Below, piece by piece: positions 36,454 to 46,565 of a stretch of DNA of 64,000 nucleotides (within the stretch, counting starts at the first letter, position 1; each line of letters opens with the position of its first letter). The DNA is from Rothia terrae. GTDB lineage: Bacteria; Actinomycetota; Actinomycetes; Actinomycetales; Micrococcaceae. The DNA lies in assembly GCF_012396615.1 (NCBI RefSeq), contig NZ_JAAXPV010000004.1, positions 82,656 to 146,655 on the forward strand. The letters are read 5' to 3'. A program made the translations under genes and the position numbers. The notes below the pieces were generated by a model. That model was not told where the DNA came from. It saw only the letters and a list, made by a program, of their open reading frames with translations, and did no database searches.

Positions 36454-36762
36454 ATGACTAACGTTTTGGTTCCCACCGTCGCATCCTCAGCTGGTTTGCT
36501 GGGCGGCTACTACCTTGCACGTGCTACCGGCATCCGCCCGCTGGGTGCTATTGGTTTGGCTGCCGGTGGTGGAACGGCATTCAAGGCGTGGCAGAATAAC
36601 CGTGGTACCGCAACTGCGGCTGCTCTTACTGCTGTTTACCTCGGTGGGTTTGGTTATTCCCATGTTCTTCACAAAAAGATTGGTGCTTGGCCCGCTGTTC
36701 TTTCAGTAACTGGAACTAGCGCAGCGGCGTCCTTGCTCTTTGGCGGTCCGAAGAAGCGCTAG
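36454..36762 (+). CDS. Small hydrophobic protein of unknown function
   Basis: 102 residues from the ATG at 36454 (AAAGGT upstream). Rich in Gly and Ala with about three hydrophobic segments (VASSAGLLGGYYLARA, LGAIGLAAGGGTAF, WPAVLSVTGTSAAASLLF). No family recognised; probably an inner-membrane protein. A strong hairpin follows directly, so it is likely monocistronic. Confidence 0.65.
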   Translation: MTNVLVPTVASSAGLLGGYYLARATGIRPLGAIGLAAGGGTAFKAWQNNRGTATAAALTAVYLGGFGYSHVLHKKIGAWPAVLSVTGTSAAASLLFGGPKKR

Positions 36763-36784
36763 ACACCCCAACCCTGAGGTATTC

Positions 36785-36824
36785 ACAGTGCACGGCATCT
36801 GAGCAAGAAGATACCGTGCACTGT
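36785..36824 (+). terminator. Hairpin terminator
   Basis: Stem acagtgcacgg..atct / agat.ccgtgcactgt followed by tttg, after the small hydrophobic protein gene. Confidence 0.8.
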
Positions 36825-36957
36825 TTGAGTTTAAGTGGTTTTTATCAAGGTGACGCAGGTTTCATGAGGTTGTATAGTGTGACTCAAGCACCGCCCGCAC
36901 GAAAAGCTGCGATGCGGTGACCAGATACTGCTAGGCAGTCCAACCATCAGGAGAGAT

Positions 36958-38352
36958 ATGAGTACACCATTGCAGATGACGCCCGGTACATCCACCGTGG
37001 ATGCCAACGCCCTGCATCGCGGTCTCACTCTCCGACATATTCTTTTTATCGCGTTGGGTTCAGCCATTGGTACGGGGCTGTTCTATGGTTCGGCATCGGC
37101 TATTGAGCTTGCCGGTCCGTCAGTACTTTTGGCCTATCTCATCGGTGGTGCTGCGGTCTTTATGGTGATGCGAGCTATGGGTGAAATGGCGCTGGCACAC
37201 CCTGTTGCCGGTTCATTTTCTGAATACGCGACGATTTATTTAGGACGCGGCGCTGGCTTTATTACCGGCTGGACGTTTGCAATCGAGATGGCTTTGGTGG
37301 CTATTGCAGATGTAACTGCTTTTGCGGTCTATATGAAGTTCTGGTTCCCTGGAACTCCGTCGTGGATCTGGATTACCAGCGTCCTGTTGATTATTCTCGC
37401 TATCAACTTTGCCAAGGTGAAGGCTTTTGGTGAGACTGAGTTCTGGCTGACCGTCATTAAGGTGACCGCTATTATTGCCATGATTGTGGGCGGTATTATT
37501 CTGCTGATTTTTGGTGCGCGGTTGAATGCCGATGTTTCGCCCGCGGTGTCTAATCTGTGGTCGCACGGTGGTTTCTTCCCGAACGGACTGGGTGGTTTCC
37601 TGGCGTGCTTTACCGTGGTGATGTTTGCCTTTGGCGGCGTTGAGACAGTTGGTATTGCGGCGGGCGAGGCTGATAATCCTAAGGTTTCTATTCCTAAAGC
37701 AATCAATACTTTGCCCGTGCGTATCTTGTTGTTCTACGTTCTGACGCTCACCGTGATTATGTCTTTGTACCCGTGGAATGAAATAACGGGGGAGACCTCA
37801 CCCTTTGTGCAGATTTTTGAGGGACTGGGTATTGGTGCGGCCGCTCATATTTTGAACCTGGTGGTTGTGACCGCTGCAATCTCGGCTATCAACGCTGACG
37901 TTTACGCGGCAGGACGCATGCTGTTTGGTCTTGCTCAGCGCGGCATGGCACCGGCATCCTTCAATAAGGTTTCTAAGAACGGCACTCCCTTCATGACGGT
38001 TGTGTCTATGGGCGTAGTGCTCGTGGTTGGTGTGCTCGTCAACGTTTTCTTTGAGCAGGCCTTCTTGGTGGTTGCTGCCGTGGCAACCTATGCAACGGTC
38101 ATGGTGTGGGTCATGATTCTGCTAACTCATATTGCGTTCAAAAAGCAAAAAGCTCGCGAAGGGGTGACCACTGATTTCCCCGTACCCGGGTGGCCTATCG
38201 CGTCTTACCTGGCTCTGGCCTTCTTAATCTTTGTGGTTGTCATGTTTGCATTCTTCCCCGAAACGCAGATTGCCCTGATTGCCGGTGTCATTTCATCTGT
38301 GTTGCTGGGGTTGTACTACAAGTTCTTCATCCAGAAGAAGGTTACGCAGTAA
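36958..38352 (+). CDS. Amino-acid permease (AAT family)
   Basis: 464-residue APC-superfamily transporter with twelve predicted helices. The family start RGLTLRHILFIALGSAIGTGLF and the downstream GETEFWLTVIKV motif place it with E. coli ProY/GabP/AnsP-like symporters. The particular amino acid cannot be assigned. The CAGGAGAGAT site precedes the ATG; it is a single gene with hairpins on both sides. Confidence 0.9.
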   Translation: MSTPLQMTPGTSTVDANALHRGLTLRHILFIALGSAIGTGLFYGSASAIELAGPSVLLAYLIGGAAVFMVMRAMGEMALAHPVAGSFSEYATIYLGRGAGFITGWTFAIEMALVAIADVTAFAVYMKFWFPGTPSWIWITSVLLIILAINFAKVKAFGETEFWLTVIKVTAIIAMIVGGIILLIFGARLNADVSPAVSNLWSHGGFFPNGLGGFLACFTVVMFAFGGVETVGIAAGEADNPKVSIPKAINTLPVRILLFYVLTLTVIMSLYPWNEITGETSPFVQIFEGLGIGAAAHILNLVVVTAAISAINADVYAAGRMLFGLAQRGMAPASFNKVSKNGTPFMTVVSMGVVLVVGVLVNVFFEQAFLVVAAVATYATVMVWVMILLTHIAFKKQKAREGVTTDFPVPGWPIASYLALAFLIFVVVMFAFFPETQIALIAGVISSVLLGLYYKFFIQKKVTQ

Positions 38353-38386
38353 TCGGTTGCACACTGTTTCACGGTGTGCAGATTAC
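38349..38386 (+). terminator. Hairpin after permease
   Basis: Inverted repeat gtaatcggttgcacac / ggtgtgcagattac overlapping the permease stop codon region. No U tract. Confidence 0.6.
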
Positions 38387-38536
38387 CTCCACTATTTCCT
38401 CTGCCTGCAATATCAGGTAAAGTTAATCCTCGTGTGACTGCTGTCCGTGGTTGTCGCACAGGCGCACACCCGCGTCTTACCCGTCTAACAAAAGTTGGTG
38501 CGGGCCATCACGGCACTAACTCCAGGAGTTATAAAC

Positions 38537-38806
38537 ATGGCACTTGATCCCAAAATCAAGCAGGAAATCATCGCAGAATATGCAACCCACGAGGGCGACA
38601 CCGGTTCACCCGAGGTTCAGGTTGCAGTTTTGACTCGTCGTATCACCGACTTGACCGAGCACATGAAGGAACACAAGCACGACCACCACTCACGTCGTGG
38701 CCTGATGATCCTCGTTGGTCGCCGTCGTAACCTGCTCGGCTACCTCAAGCGCGTTGACATCGAACGCTACCGTGCACTCATCGAGCGCCTGGGCTTGCGT
38801 CGATAA
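38537..38806 (+). CDS. rpsO: 30S ribosomal protein S15
   Basis: Primary 16S-binding protein of the platform. 89 residues from the ATG at 38537, the exact family length, with CAGGAG upstream (the longer open frame to 38495 is not used). Hallmarks: [36 protein letters not shown] (read in parts) and [12 protein letters not shown]. Conserved position before pnp. Confidence 0.97.
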   Translation: MALDPKIKQEIIAEYATHEGDTGSPEVQVAVLTRRITDLTEHMKEHKHDHHSRRGLMILVGRRRNLLGYLKRVDIERYRALIERLGLRR

Positions 38807-38963
38807 ATATTTTTGAAGGTAAGGGCGGCATCTTTGACGTAAGACGTTTCATCACTTTTATATCGGTTATAAACTGATAGAGAGAAGTGCTGGCGTTCTT
38901 GACTCAAAGTACCGCCCTTGCTTCATACCCGGATCTTTCGGGTACAGCTAATTTTCCCAACAG

Positions 38964-39078
38964 TTTGCATTCTCCTTGCAGGGCTTTCGCGGTCCTCGGT
39001 AGTGGCTTCCGGAATCCGCATTGCGCGGGCGTCCGTGAGCCTCGATCGAAGACCGAAACATGCACGGGAATGCAAACT
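38964..39078 (+). promoter_or_regulatory. Nested-hairpin leader of pnp
   Basis: Long-range pairing of gtttgcattctccttgca (38964-38981) with tgcacgggaatgcaaac (39062-39078). Inside it cggtc (38991) can pair with gaccg (39052), and ggcttccgga with tccgtgagcc. The whole 115-base structure ends about 12 bases before the pnp Shine-Dalgarno site. In E. coli, pnp leaders are cut by RNase III for autoregulation; a parallel role here is inference. Confidence 0.55.
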
Positions 39079-39101
39079 AAAATACGAGAAATGGAGGAAC
39101 C

Positions 39102-41315
39102 TTGGAAGGTCCCGAAATTCAGTTTGCAGAAGCAATCATTGACAACGGTAAGTTTGGTAAGCGTACCGTTCGCTTTGAAACCGGTCGTTTGGCTAAGCAG
39201 GCAGCTGGCTCAGCAATGGTTTACATTGACGATGAAACCTCAATGCTTTCAGCTACCGCTATTGGTAAGCAGCCCCGCGAAGGCTTCGACTTCTTCCCGC
39301 TCACCGTTGACGTTGAAGAGCGTATGTACGCAGCCGGTAAAATTCCCGGCTCATTCTTCCGTCGTGAAGGACGCCCCTCAACCGATGCGATCCTGACCGC
39401 GCGTCTGATTGACCGCCCCCTGCGTCCTGCCTTCAAGAAGGGTATTCGCAACGAGGTGCAGGTTGTTGTTACCGTGCTCTCCATCGAGCCCGATGAAATC
39501 TACAACACCGTAGCAATCAACGCGGCATCATGCTCCACCACTCTGTCAGGCGCACCTTTCGCAGGACCCATTGGTGGCGTTCGCGTTGCTTTGATTGATG
39601 GTCAGTGGGTTGCTTTCCCCAAGCACTCACAGCTTGAAAACGCTGTATTTGACATGGCTGTCGCTGGCCGCGTCATTACCCGTGCTGACGGCACTGAAGA
39701 CGTTGCAATCATGATGGTTGAAGCAGAAGCAACCGATAACTCATGGAAGCTCATCAAGGAAAACGGTGCAGTAGCACCTACCGAAGAAATCGTTGCTGAG
39801 GGTCTTGAAGCATCAAAGCCCTTCATCAAGGCACTGTGCCAGGCACAGTCAGACCTCAAGGCTCGCGCTGGCAAGGCTGAACTGGATCTGCCCTTCTTCG
39901 GCTCACACGGTGATGACGTTGATGCGGCCGTTAAGGAATACGCATCAGAGAAAATCGTTGATGTTTACTCCATCGCAGGTAAGCAGGAGCGCGAAATCGC
40001 ATCCGAGAACCTGCAGAAGGAAATCATCGAGGCTCTTGCCGGTGAAGGCAAGGAGTTCGAAGGACGCGAGTCTGAGGTTAATGCTGCATTCAATGGCTTG
40101 ACCAAGCACACCGTTCGTCAGCGCATCCTCACCGAGCAGGTACGTATTGACGGTCGCGGTCTGACCGACATCCGTCAGCTCACCGCTGAGGTTGAGGTTC
40201 TGCCTCGCGTACACGGTTCAGCAATCTTCGAGCGTGGCGAAACCCAGATTATGGGTGTTACCACCTTGAACATGCTCAAGCTCGAACAGCAGCTGGATTC
40301 ACTGCACCCTGTCAAGGCTAAGCGCTACATCCACCACTACAACTTCCCGCCCTACTCAACCGGTGAAACCGGACGCGTGGGCTCACCCAAGCGTCGCGAA
40401 ATCGGCCACGGTGCTCTCGCTGAGCGCGCTTTGACTCCGGTTCTGCCTTCACGTGAGGAATTCCCTTACGCGATTCGCCAGGTGTCAGAAGCTCTGGGCT
40501 CAAACGGCTCAACCTCGATGGGTTCAGTTTGTGCATCAACCCTGTCACTGCTCAACGCTGGTGTGCCCCTGCGCGCGCCCGTTGCAGGTATCGCAATGGG
40601 CTTGGTCTCAGACGAAGTTAACGGCGAAACCCGTTACGCAGCTCTGACCGATATCCTCGGTGCAGAAGATGCACTGGGCGATATGGACTTCAAGGTCGCA
40701 GGTACTTCAGAGTTCGTCACCGCAATCCAGCTGGACACCAAGCTTGACGGTATCCCCGCATCCGTTCTGGCCGCAGCACTGACCCAGGCACGCGAAGCAC
40801 GTTTGCACATCCTTGACGTTATCAATGCTGCAATTGACGCTCCGGATGAGATGAGCGACTTCGCACCGCGCGTTATCTCAGTGAACGTTCCTGTTTCAAA
40901 GATCGGTGAGGTTATCGGCCCCAAGGGTAAGATGATCAACCAGATTCAGGAAGAAACCGGCACCGACATCAGTATCGAGGACGACGGCACCGTTTACATC
41001 GGCGCAACCGATGGTCCTTCAGCTGAGGCTGCACGTTCAGCGATTAACGCTATCGCTAACCCGCAGGTACCTGAGGTCGGCGAGCGTTACTTGGGCACTG
41101 TTGTTAAGACCACCACTTTCGGTGCGTTTGTGTCGTTGACTCCGGGCAAGGACGGCCTGTTGCATATTTCAGAGCTGCGTAAGCTCAACGATGGCAAGCG
41201 TGTAGATGACGTTGAAGACGTTGTTGGCGTTGGCCAGAAGGTTCAGGTTGAGATCACCAAGATTGATGATCGTGGCAAGCTCTCACTGGCACCCGTTGTT
41301 GCTGAAGAAGCGTAA
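39102..41315 (+). CDS. pnp: Polyribonucleotide nucleotidyltransferase (PNPase)
   Basis: 3'-5' phosphorolytic exoribonuclease; in Actinobacteria also linked to poly(A) and antibiotic-related nucleotides. 737 residues: first RNase PH domain ([28 protein letters not shown] in two blocks), helical linker, second RNase PH domain (RSDGR-type [13 protein letters not shown]), KH domain with [16 protein letters not shown] and C-terminal S1 domain. TTG start (GGAGGAACC upstream) gives the usual MEGPEIQF N terminus. Confidence 0.96.
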   Translation: MEGPEIQFAEAIIDNGKFGKRTVRFETGRLAKQAAGSAMVYIDDETSMLSATAIGKQPREGFDFFPLTVDVEERMYAAGKIPGSFFRREGRPSTDAILTARLIDRPLRPAFKKGIRNEVQVVVTVLSIEPDEIYNTVAINAASCSTTLSGAPFAGPIGGVRVALIDGQWVAFPKHSQLENAVFDMAVAGRVITRADGTEDVAIMMVEAEATDNSWKLIKENGAVAPTEEIVAEGLEASKPFIKALCQAQSDLKARAGKAELDLPFFGSHGDDVDAAVKEYASEKIVDVYSIAGKQEREIASENLQKEIIEALAGEGKEFEGRESEVNAAFNGLTKHTVRQRILTEQVRIDGRGLTDIRQLTAEVEVLPRVHGSAIFERGETQIMGVTTLNMLKLEQQLDSLHPVKAKRYIHHYNFPPYSTGETGRVGSPKRREIGHGALAERALTPVLPSREEFPYAIRQVSEALGSNGSTSMGSVCASTLSLLNAGVPLRAPVAGIAMGLVSDEVNGETRYAALTDILGAEDALGDMDFKVAGTSEFVTAIQLDTKLDGIPASVLAAALTQAREARLHILDVINAAIDAPDEMSDFAPRVISVNVPVSKIGEVIGPKGKMINQIQEETGTDISIEDDGTVYIGATDGPSAEAARSAINAIANPQVPEVGERYLGTVVKTTTFGAFVSLTPGKDGLLHISELRKLNDGKRVDDVEDVVGVGQKVQVEITKIDDRGKLSLAPVVAEEA

Positions 41316-41352
41316 GGTTGCCTTGCTTTTAGCAATCTAAACCTTTGATATG

Positions 41353-41386
41353 AGTAGCCTCGGCCCGTGAGGGGTCGGGGCTACTT
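41353..41386 (+). terminator. Hairpin after pnp
   Basis: Imperfect stem agtagcctcggccc / ggggtcggggctact with a short loop. Confidence 0.7.
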
Positions 41387-41466
41387 ATCTAAAGGGGCAC
41401 ATTTTTGTTGCGGCGCAGGTAGGTAAGGATGCGCGGTGATGCTTTGACAGATTTGAAAGGCGATTT

Positions 41467-42798
41467 ATGCCCATTGAACTTCCTCTCACACAAGCAGATG
41501 TGCAGGACGAACTTGATTTTGTAAACGGGCGTTTGGTGTATGCGGGCGAGGGTGGTAACGAGGTCCGTCGTTCTATTCTGCCCGGTGGCGTGCGTGTGAT
41601 GACGGAGCGTATGCCCTCGCAGCGCAGTGTTTCTATTGGTTTTTGGGTGGGCGTTGGCTCTCGCGATGAGCAGCCCGGTATGCTGGGCTCCACCCATTTT
41701 CTTGAGCATCTGTTGTTCAAGGGTACTGATACCCGTTCGGCATTGGATATTGCGCAGTCGTTTGATGAGGTGGGTGGCGAGTCTAACGCGCTGACCGCTA
41801 AGGAGCACACCTGTTACTACGCTCGTGTGCTGGATGAAAACACACAGATGGCTATTGATGTGATTGCCGATATGGTGAGTAACGCAAAGCTCGATGCTCA
41901 GGATTTGGAGCAAGAGCGCGGCGTCATTCTCGAGGAAATCGCGATGGATCAGGACGATCCCACCGATGTTGCTTTTGAAAACCACATTGAGCAACTGATG
42001 GGGCACAACCCGCTCGGGCGTCCGATTGGTGGGACCCCCGAAGAGATTCAAGCTGTTCCGCGCGATGCTGTGCGGGAGCACTTTAAGAAGTTTTACACTC
42101 CTGATCGTTTGGTGATTTCTGCAGCGGGTTCGTTGAACCATTCTGAGATTGTTCAGTATGTGCTTTCGGCATTGGAAAAGAGCGGTTGGAATCTGCAAGA
42201 GGGTGTGTTGCCGGTTGCTCGTCGTGAGCGTCATGCTTCAGCTATTGAGCCGTTTGCTCTAGACCGCGATGTCGAAAAGGGATTTGAGCAGACCAATATT
42301 GTGGTGGGGCGTCCGTCCATTATCGCCGGTGACGACCGGCGTTACGCTATGAGTGTTCTAACGTCAGCGTTGGGCGGCGGTATGTCATCGCGTCTGTTCC
42401 AAGAGATCCGTGAAAAACGCGGTCTTGCTTATTCAACTTTCGCGTTCTCCGGTGCGTATTCAGACGCCGGTTACTTTGGTATGTATGCGGGATGTTTGCC
42501 GGCAAAGACCGACCAGGCTCTTGAGCTCATGAACAGTGAATTTGAAGCATTGGCGCGTGATGGTTTGCGCCCGAAAGAGCTACAGAAAGTAGTGGGACAG
42601 CTCGGCGGTGCCACTATTCTCGGTAGTGAGGATGCCGGTTCTCGCATGTCCCGATTGGGTCGCGCTGAGCTGGATTCCGGTAAGTACTACTCGTTGGATG
42701 AGCTTCTGACCGGGATCCGATCGGTGACTCTTGGCGATGTTCACGAACTGTTGAAGTTCCTGAACGAGCAGGCTCAGATAACAACGATTGTCCGCTAG
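41467..42798 (+). CDS. M16-family zinc metallopeptidase
   Basis: 443-residue processing-protease-like peptidase. The inverted zinc motif HFLEH is at 77-81, with the distal glutamate in ERGVILEEI (about 157). A second inactive-type domain fills the C-terminal half, with the usual REKRGLAYSTFAF stretch. It follows pnp as in many Gram-positive and actinobacterial genomes. Physiological substrate unknown. GAAAGG precedes the ATG. Confidence 0.92.
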   Translation: MPIELPLTQADVQDELDFVNGRLVYAGEGGNEVRRSILPGGVRVMTERMPSQRSVSIGFWVGVGSRDEQPGMLGSTHFLEHLLFKGTDTRSALDIAQSFDEVGGESNALTAKEHTCYYARVLDENTQMAIDVIADMVSNAKLDAQDLEQERGVILEEIAMDQDDPTDVAFENHIEQLMGHNPLGRPIGGTPEEIQAVPRDAVREHFKKFYTPDRLVISAAGSLNHSEIVQYVLSALEKSGWNLQEGVLPVARRERHASAIEPFALDRDVEKGFEQTNIVVGRPSIIAGDDRRYAMSVLTSALGGGMSSRLFQEIREKRGLAYSTFAFSGAYSDAGYFGMYAGCLPAKTDQALELMNSEFEALARDGLRPKELQKVVGQLGGATILGSEDAGSRMSRLGRAELDSGKYYSLDELLTGIRSVTLGDVHELLKFLNEQAQITTIVR

Positions 42799-42812
42799 CG
42801 TAAGCGAGTTCT

Positions 42813-42856
42813 AAAGCCCGTGAGATTTACCGAAGCGGTAGGCCTCACGGGCTTTT
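42813..42856. terminator. Terminator between convergent M16 and acyltransferase genes
   Basis: Stem aaagcccgtgag / ctcacgggcttt, with a smaller inner stem ttaccg / cggta and T residues after it. Confidence 0.88.
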
Positions 42857-42888
42857 AGTATTTAGCACGGTGGTAAGAGAGGGCGTGG

Positions 42889-44814
42889 TTATTTCGCCTG
42901 GGCAGTCTTAACAGCTTGCGCCACGGTTGCGGCGTAGAGAGCTGCCCCCTGCTCGTTGGGGTGCACACCATCGGATGCTAACAGCTGAGGCTTGCCGGCC
43001 GATGCGGCTGCCCAGTCTGCAACCGTGAGGTTGGGGTAGCGGGTTGCGGCGTCCTGAATAACCCGGTTAGAGGTGGAAACCCATTCAAGGTTCGCAGGTG
43101 CTTGCCCGGTCACCATCACCACGTTTTTGACGCCCAGTTCTTTGGTTTTGCTCATGACGTCATCGACCATCTCTGGCGTGAGCGTTGAGTTGGTGGCAAG
43201 CGAGATGACCACGGTGTCACCGAGGACGCCCTGATCAAGTTTGTTTTGTAGCAAACCGTCGGCTGTTGAAAATTGGCGCGAAACTTCAGCGTCGATGGAC
43301 GCTTGTGGGAGTTTTTGTTCAAGCTGGCCAGCTGATGCCAGCGCAACGGAATCGCCAATGACGGTGACTGTATTGGGCTTGACTGTTGGCGTGGGGGGCG
43401 CGGTGGGACTTGGCTGAGCAGATTCTTCAGCGGCAGCCTTTTTCTTTGCTTCTTCAGCCTCTTTAGCCTGCTGTGCTTGAAGCTGACGAGCTTTAGCCTC
43501 GCCTTCAGCAACAAGCTGTTGAGCCTGCGTCATCTCGGGCGCCGTACGAACCGCGAAAACTGTGCCCACGCATCCGATAAGCAACAGGAAAGCCGCGGTC
43601 AGCGGAAGAGCCTTAGAACGGCCGAACATCGCGTTCACCCATTCAGAAAGCGCACCCCTAAAACCGAGACGTCGAACAGGGGTCTCTACATACATGTAGG
43701 AAAGACCAGCAAGTACAAGCGTCAACAAGACGAGAACTACGCGGGTTACAGTGCCGTAGTCCGGTCCCAGCAAGTAGTGGGCAATGACCGCAAGCGGCCA
43801 GTGCCACAGGTAAATTCCGTAGGAGCGGCGTCCTAGCCACACCAGCGGAGCAAAAGACAGCACCTTACGCAGCGCGATCGCGAGGGGGCTGCGTGTGTCT
43901 GGAAGAAGAGCCTGCACAACTCCCAACCCCAATACAGAACCAGCGAGCAACCCCCACGGCATGAGCAAAGCCTGATTGCGTTCGTTCAAGTGCATGGCAA
44001 GAAGTACTATCGCGGGCAAGCTCAGCCATCCTGCGAGCGCCCGCGCAAAACCAAGTAGACCGTTACCGTAGCCAACATGCGGGTAGAGGCGAGCGTCTAC
44101 GGGCGGGTACATGCTCCACGGGATCAAAAGGGCTAAAAGTACACCCAGCATCAGGCCAAACAGGTGAGTGTCTGTACCGTAGTAGATGCGGGCAAAATTA
44201 GCACCCACCGCCACAAGAATGGTGGCAAGAAGCAGAGATAATGCGCCTAAGGATGCCGGGACGAGAGCACGTTGCCACCACTGGCGTAAGAAGATACAGG
44301 CAAAAACCAGCACAACGGGCCAAAAGAAATAGAACTGCTCTTCAACTGCCAGCGACCAAAAGTTAGTTAAAAGCTCCGGGGACGTCTGCGCAAAATAATC
44401 ATTACCGGCTGCAATAGATAACCAGTTTGAAGAATAGGTAAAAGCACCAAGGAGCTGGCGGCCAATACCCACCAAGATATCGCCACCGATAAAAAATGCG
44501 ATCGGGGTAATGGTTAGCGTGAGAACAGCGACTGCAGGAATCAGCCTGCGAATTCGGCGTACCCAAAACGCGACAATATCCATTTTGCCGGTGTAGGCGC
44601 CTTCTCTGAGCAAAAGCGCGGTAATCAAATAACCCGAGATGACGAAGAAAATATCAACGCCAATTAAACCGCCAGGTAAGACTTGCGGCCAAAAGTGATA
44701 CACCAGTACAAGAGAAACAGCTATTGCTCGCAGACCGTCTAAACCTGTCAGAACAAAACGACGTTGCCCCTCTTCGGGGCGAACACCGGAGTAGAAAACG
44801 TGCTCTTGTTGCAT
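42889..44814 (-). CDS. OatA-like membrane O-acyltransferase with SGNH domain
   Basis: 641 residues. An acyltransferase-3 domain (about 1-400; ten or more helices, with LDGLRAIAVSLVLVYHFW and FFVISGYLIT) is followed by a Glu/Ala-rich linker (about 430-470) and an extracytoplasmic SGNH hydrolase-like domain with GDSVALAS and the Asp/His pair in SDGVHPNEQG. This is the architecture of OatA-type peptidoglycan or polysaccharide O-acetyltransferases. The acceptor is not known. TTGAGGAAG precedes the ATG. Confidence 0.9.
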   Translation of the reverse strand: MQQEHVFYSGVRPEEGQRRFVLTGLDGLRAIAVSLVLVYHFWPQVLPGGLIGVDIFFVISGYLITALLLREGAYTGKMDIVAFWVRRIRRLIPAVAVLTLTITPIAFFIGGDILVGIGRQLLGAFTYSSNWLSIAAGNDYFAQTSPELLTNFWSLAVEEQFYFFWPVVLVFACIFLRQWWQRALVPASLGALSLLLATILVAVGANFARIYYGTDTHLFGLMLGVLLALLIPWSMYPPVDARLYPHVGYGNGLLGFARALAGWLSLPAIVLLAMHLNERNQALLMPWGLLAGSVLGLGVVQALLPDTRSPLAIALRKVLSFAPLVWLGRRSYGIYLWHWPLAVIAHYLLGPDYGTVTRVVLVLLTLVLAGLSYMYVETPVRRLGFRGALSEWVNAMFGRSKALPLTAAFLLLIGCVGTVFAVRTAPEMTQAQQLVAEGEAKARQLQAQQAKEAEEAKKKAAAEESAQPSPTAPPTPTVKPNTVTVIGDSVALASAGQLEQKLPQASIDAEVSRQFSTADGLLQNKLDQGVLGDTVVISLATNSTLTPEMVDDVMSKTKELGVKNVVMVTGQAPANLEWVSTSNRVIQDAATRYPNLTVADWAAASAGKPQLLASDGVHPNEQGAALYAATVAQAVKTAQAK

Positions 44815-45110
44815 ACTTCCTCAACGCGTTTCTAGTACGGGGGAGCCGGGGCAAGCTACCTAAAGTCAGCCAGCCCTCAATAGATATCTGAGGCTGAGCA
44901 TCACTTGATTCAAAGGGGATATCTTGGGGTGACTGTACCAGTCTAGTCACTGTCTCAAGGATACGGCGAAAAACCGAGCGAGCTTTTATGAATAAAGTTA
45001 TTGAGATGCGTTTCATGTGGCGACATAAAGAGGACTCACACAAGTTCTAGCCGGTAGAGTGTGTCAGTGAATAGCAGTAGATAAGGTTCTACCTCACGAA
45101 AGGACGCTTG

Positions 45111-45866
45111 ATGAGTAAGGTGTGGAAGGTCGCGGTGCTCGGCGCCGCTGGACGCATGGGATCAGAAGCCGTCAAGGCCGTGAATACTGCAGAAGACATG
45201 GATCTTGTAGCTGCGCTGGGTTCTTCGGATTCTTTGGATGAAGTAGTGGAATCAGGTGCTGAGGTCATCGTAGATCTCACGGTGCCGGACGTTACTGAGA
45301 AAAACGTGCGTTTCGCTATTGAACACGGCATCCACGCAGTAGTTGGAACCACCGGCTGGGACGATCAAAAAGTTGCTAACCTGCGCGATCTTCTTACTCA
45401 GCATCCTCAGGTCGGTGTTCTCATTGCCCCTAACTTCGCCATCGGATCAATCCTTGCGACCGAATTTGCGGCAAAGGCATCTAAGTTCTTTGAGTCTGTA
45501 GAAGTTATCGAGATGCACCACCCCAATAAGGTTGATGCTCCCTCTGGCACCGCCGTTCATACCGCTCACAAAATTGCTGAAGCACGTGAAGAAGCCGGCG
45601 TTGGCGCGTCCCCCGACGCTACCACTAAGGACGAAGGTGGCTCACGCGGTGCAGTCGTTGACGGCGTACATGTTCACGCTGTTCGCCTGCGCGGACTGGT
45701 CGCTCACCAGGAGATTCTTCTGGGCGATGCCGGTCAGCAGCTGGTCATTCGCCACGACTCCTTTGACCGCGCATCCTTTATGCCCGGCGTACTGCTTGGT
45801 GTTCGCGAAGTAGCAGCACACCCCGGACTCACCCACGGTCTTCACGGCTTCTTGGACCTTAGTTAA
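45111..45866 (+). CDS. dapB: 4-hydroxy-tetrahydrodipicolinate reductase
   Basis: Reduces HTPA to tetrahydrodipicolinate in lysine/meso-DAP synthesis. 251 residues with NAD(P)-binding VLGAAGRMGSEAV, TTGWD, and the catalytic-site motif EMHHPNKVDAPSGTA. ATG 45111 is preferred to the TTG at 45108 because of spacing from AAAGGA. It overlaps the following gene by one base (TAATG). dapA lies 700 bases downstream. Confidence 0.95.
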   Translation: MSKVWKVAVLGAAGRMGSEAVKAVNTAEDMDLVAALGSSDSLDEVVESGAEVIVDLTVPDVTEKNVRFAIEHGIHAVVGTTGWDDQKVANLRDLLTQHPQVGVLIAPNFAIGSILATEFAAKASKFFESVEVIEMHHPNKVDAPSGTAVHTAHKIAEAREEAGVGASPDATTKDEGGSRGAVVDGVHVHAVRLRGLVAHQEILLGDAGQQLVIRHDSFDRASFMPGVLLGVREVAAHPGLTHGLHGFLDLS

Positions 45867-46474
45867 TGAATTCTTTGAAAGCCTTTTCAGCTGTAGCGCT
45901 AGCACTACTAGCCATCACTGTGATGATTTTTCCCCTACCCACGGGCGGAAAAATCACTGTGTTTGTGGTGCTGGCGTGCGTTGGCGTTTTCGCTTTTGTT
46001 GAGGGGAGCGGTAAAACCAAAACCTTTGCAGGCATAGTGATCGCGCTACTGGTGCTGTATTTAGGCGTCACCGCCCAGCGCGGTGTGCTGCTTCTGACGA
46101 GCGGTTCTCTCGTTGGAATTGTGCTGGGACTGAGCTTGGTCGTTTTGCCCATCGTGGGCGCCTGGGCAATGGTTCGAGAAATCATCTTTGGTGCTCGCAT
46201 CCAGTCAATGGCTGATGAAATGGCAGCATCGGGAGAACTGCCGCACGATAACTACCAGCGCACGGCAGCAGGACGCATCAACCGCGCCGATGCCGATGCA
46301 CAATTTGCTACCTACCAGCGCGCTGTTGAAGAACACCCGGAACGCTGGCAGAACTGGTTCAACCTCTCACTTGCCTACGACGCATCGGGAGACCGCAAAC
46401 GCGCCAGAAGCGCCATGCGAGATGCCATCTCACTCAAAGCCGGAAAAATCCCAGCTCACTTAAAAGAATCGTAA
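45866..46474 (+). CDS. Membrane protein with C-terminal TPR-like region
   Basis: 202 residues: three or four transmembrane helices in the first 115 residues, then a cytoplasmic part with one TPR-like unit (AVEEHPERWQNWFNLSLAYDASGDRKRARSAMRDAI, read as two blocks). It resembles proteins encoded between dapB and dapA in other Micrococcaceae; function unknown. Start overlaps the dapB stop by one base, so translation is coupled. Confidence 0.75.
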   Translation: MNSLKAFSAVALALLAITVMIFPLPTGGKITVFVVLACVGVFAFVEGSGKTKTFAGIVIALLVLYLGVTAQRGVLLLTSGSLVGIVLGLSLVVLPIVGAWAMVREIIFGARIQSMADEMAASGELPHDNYQRTAAGRINRADADAQFATYQRAVEEHPERWQNWFNLSLAYDASGDRKRARSAMRDAISLKAGKIPAHLKES

Positions 46475-46565
46475 AACCCTGTACTCAACACATCACTTAC
46501 TGATTTTGACCACAAATACGGGCAAAACAGTGAGCCCCACCCCTAAGACAAGGTAAATTAGATAT

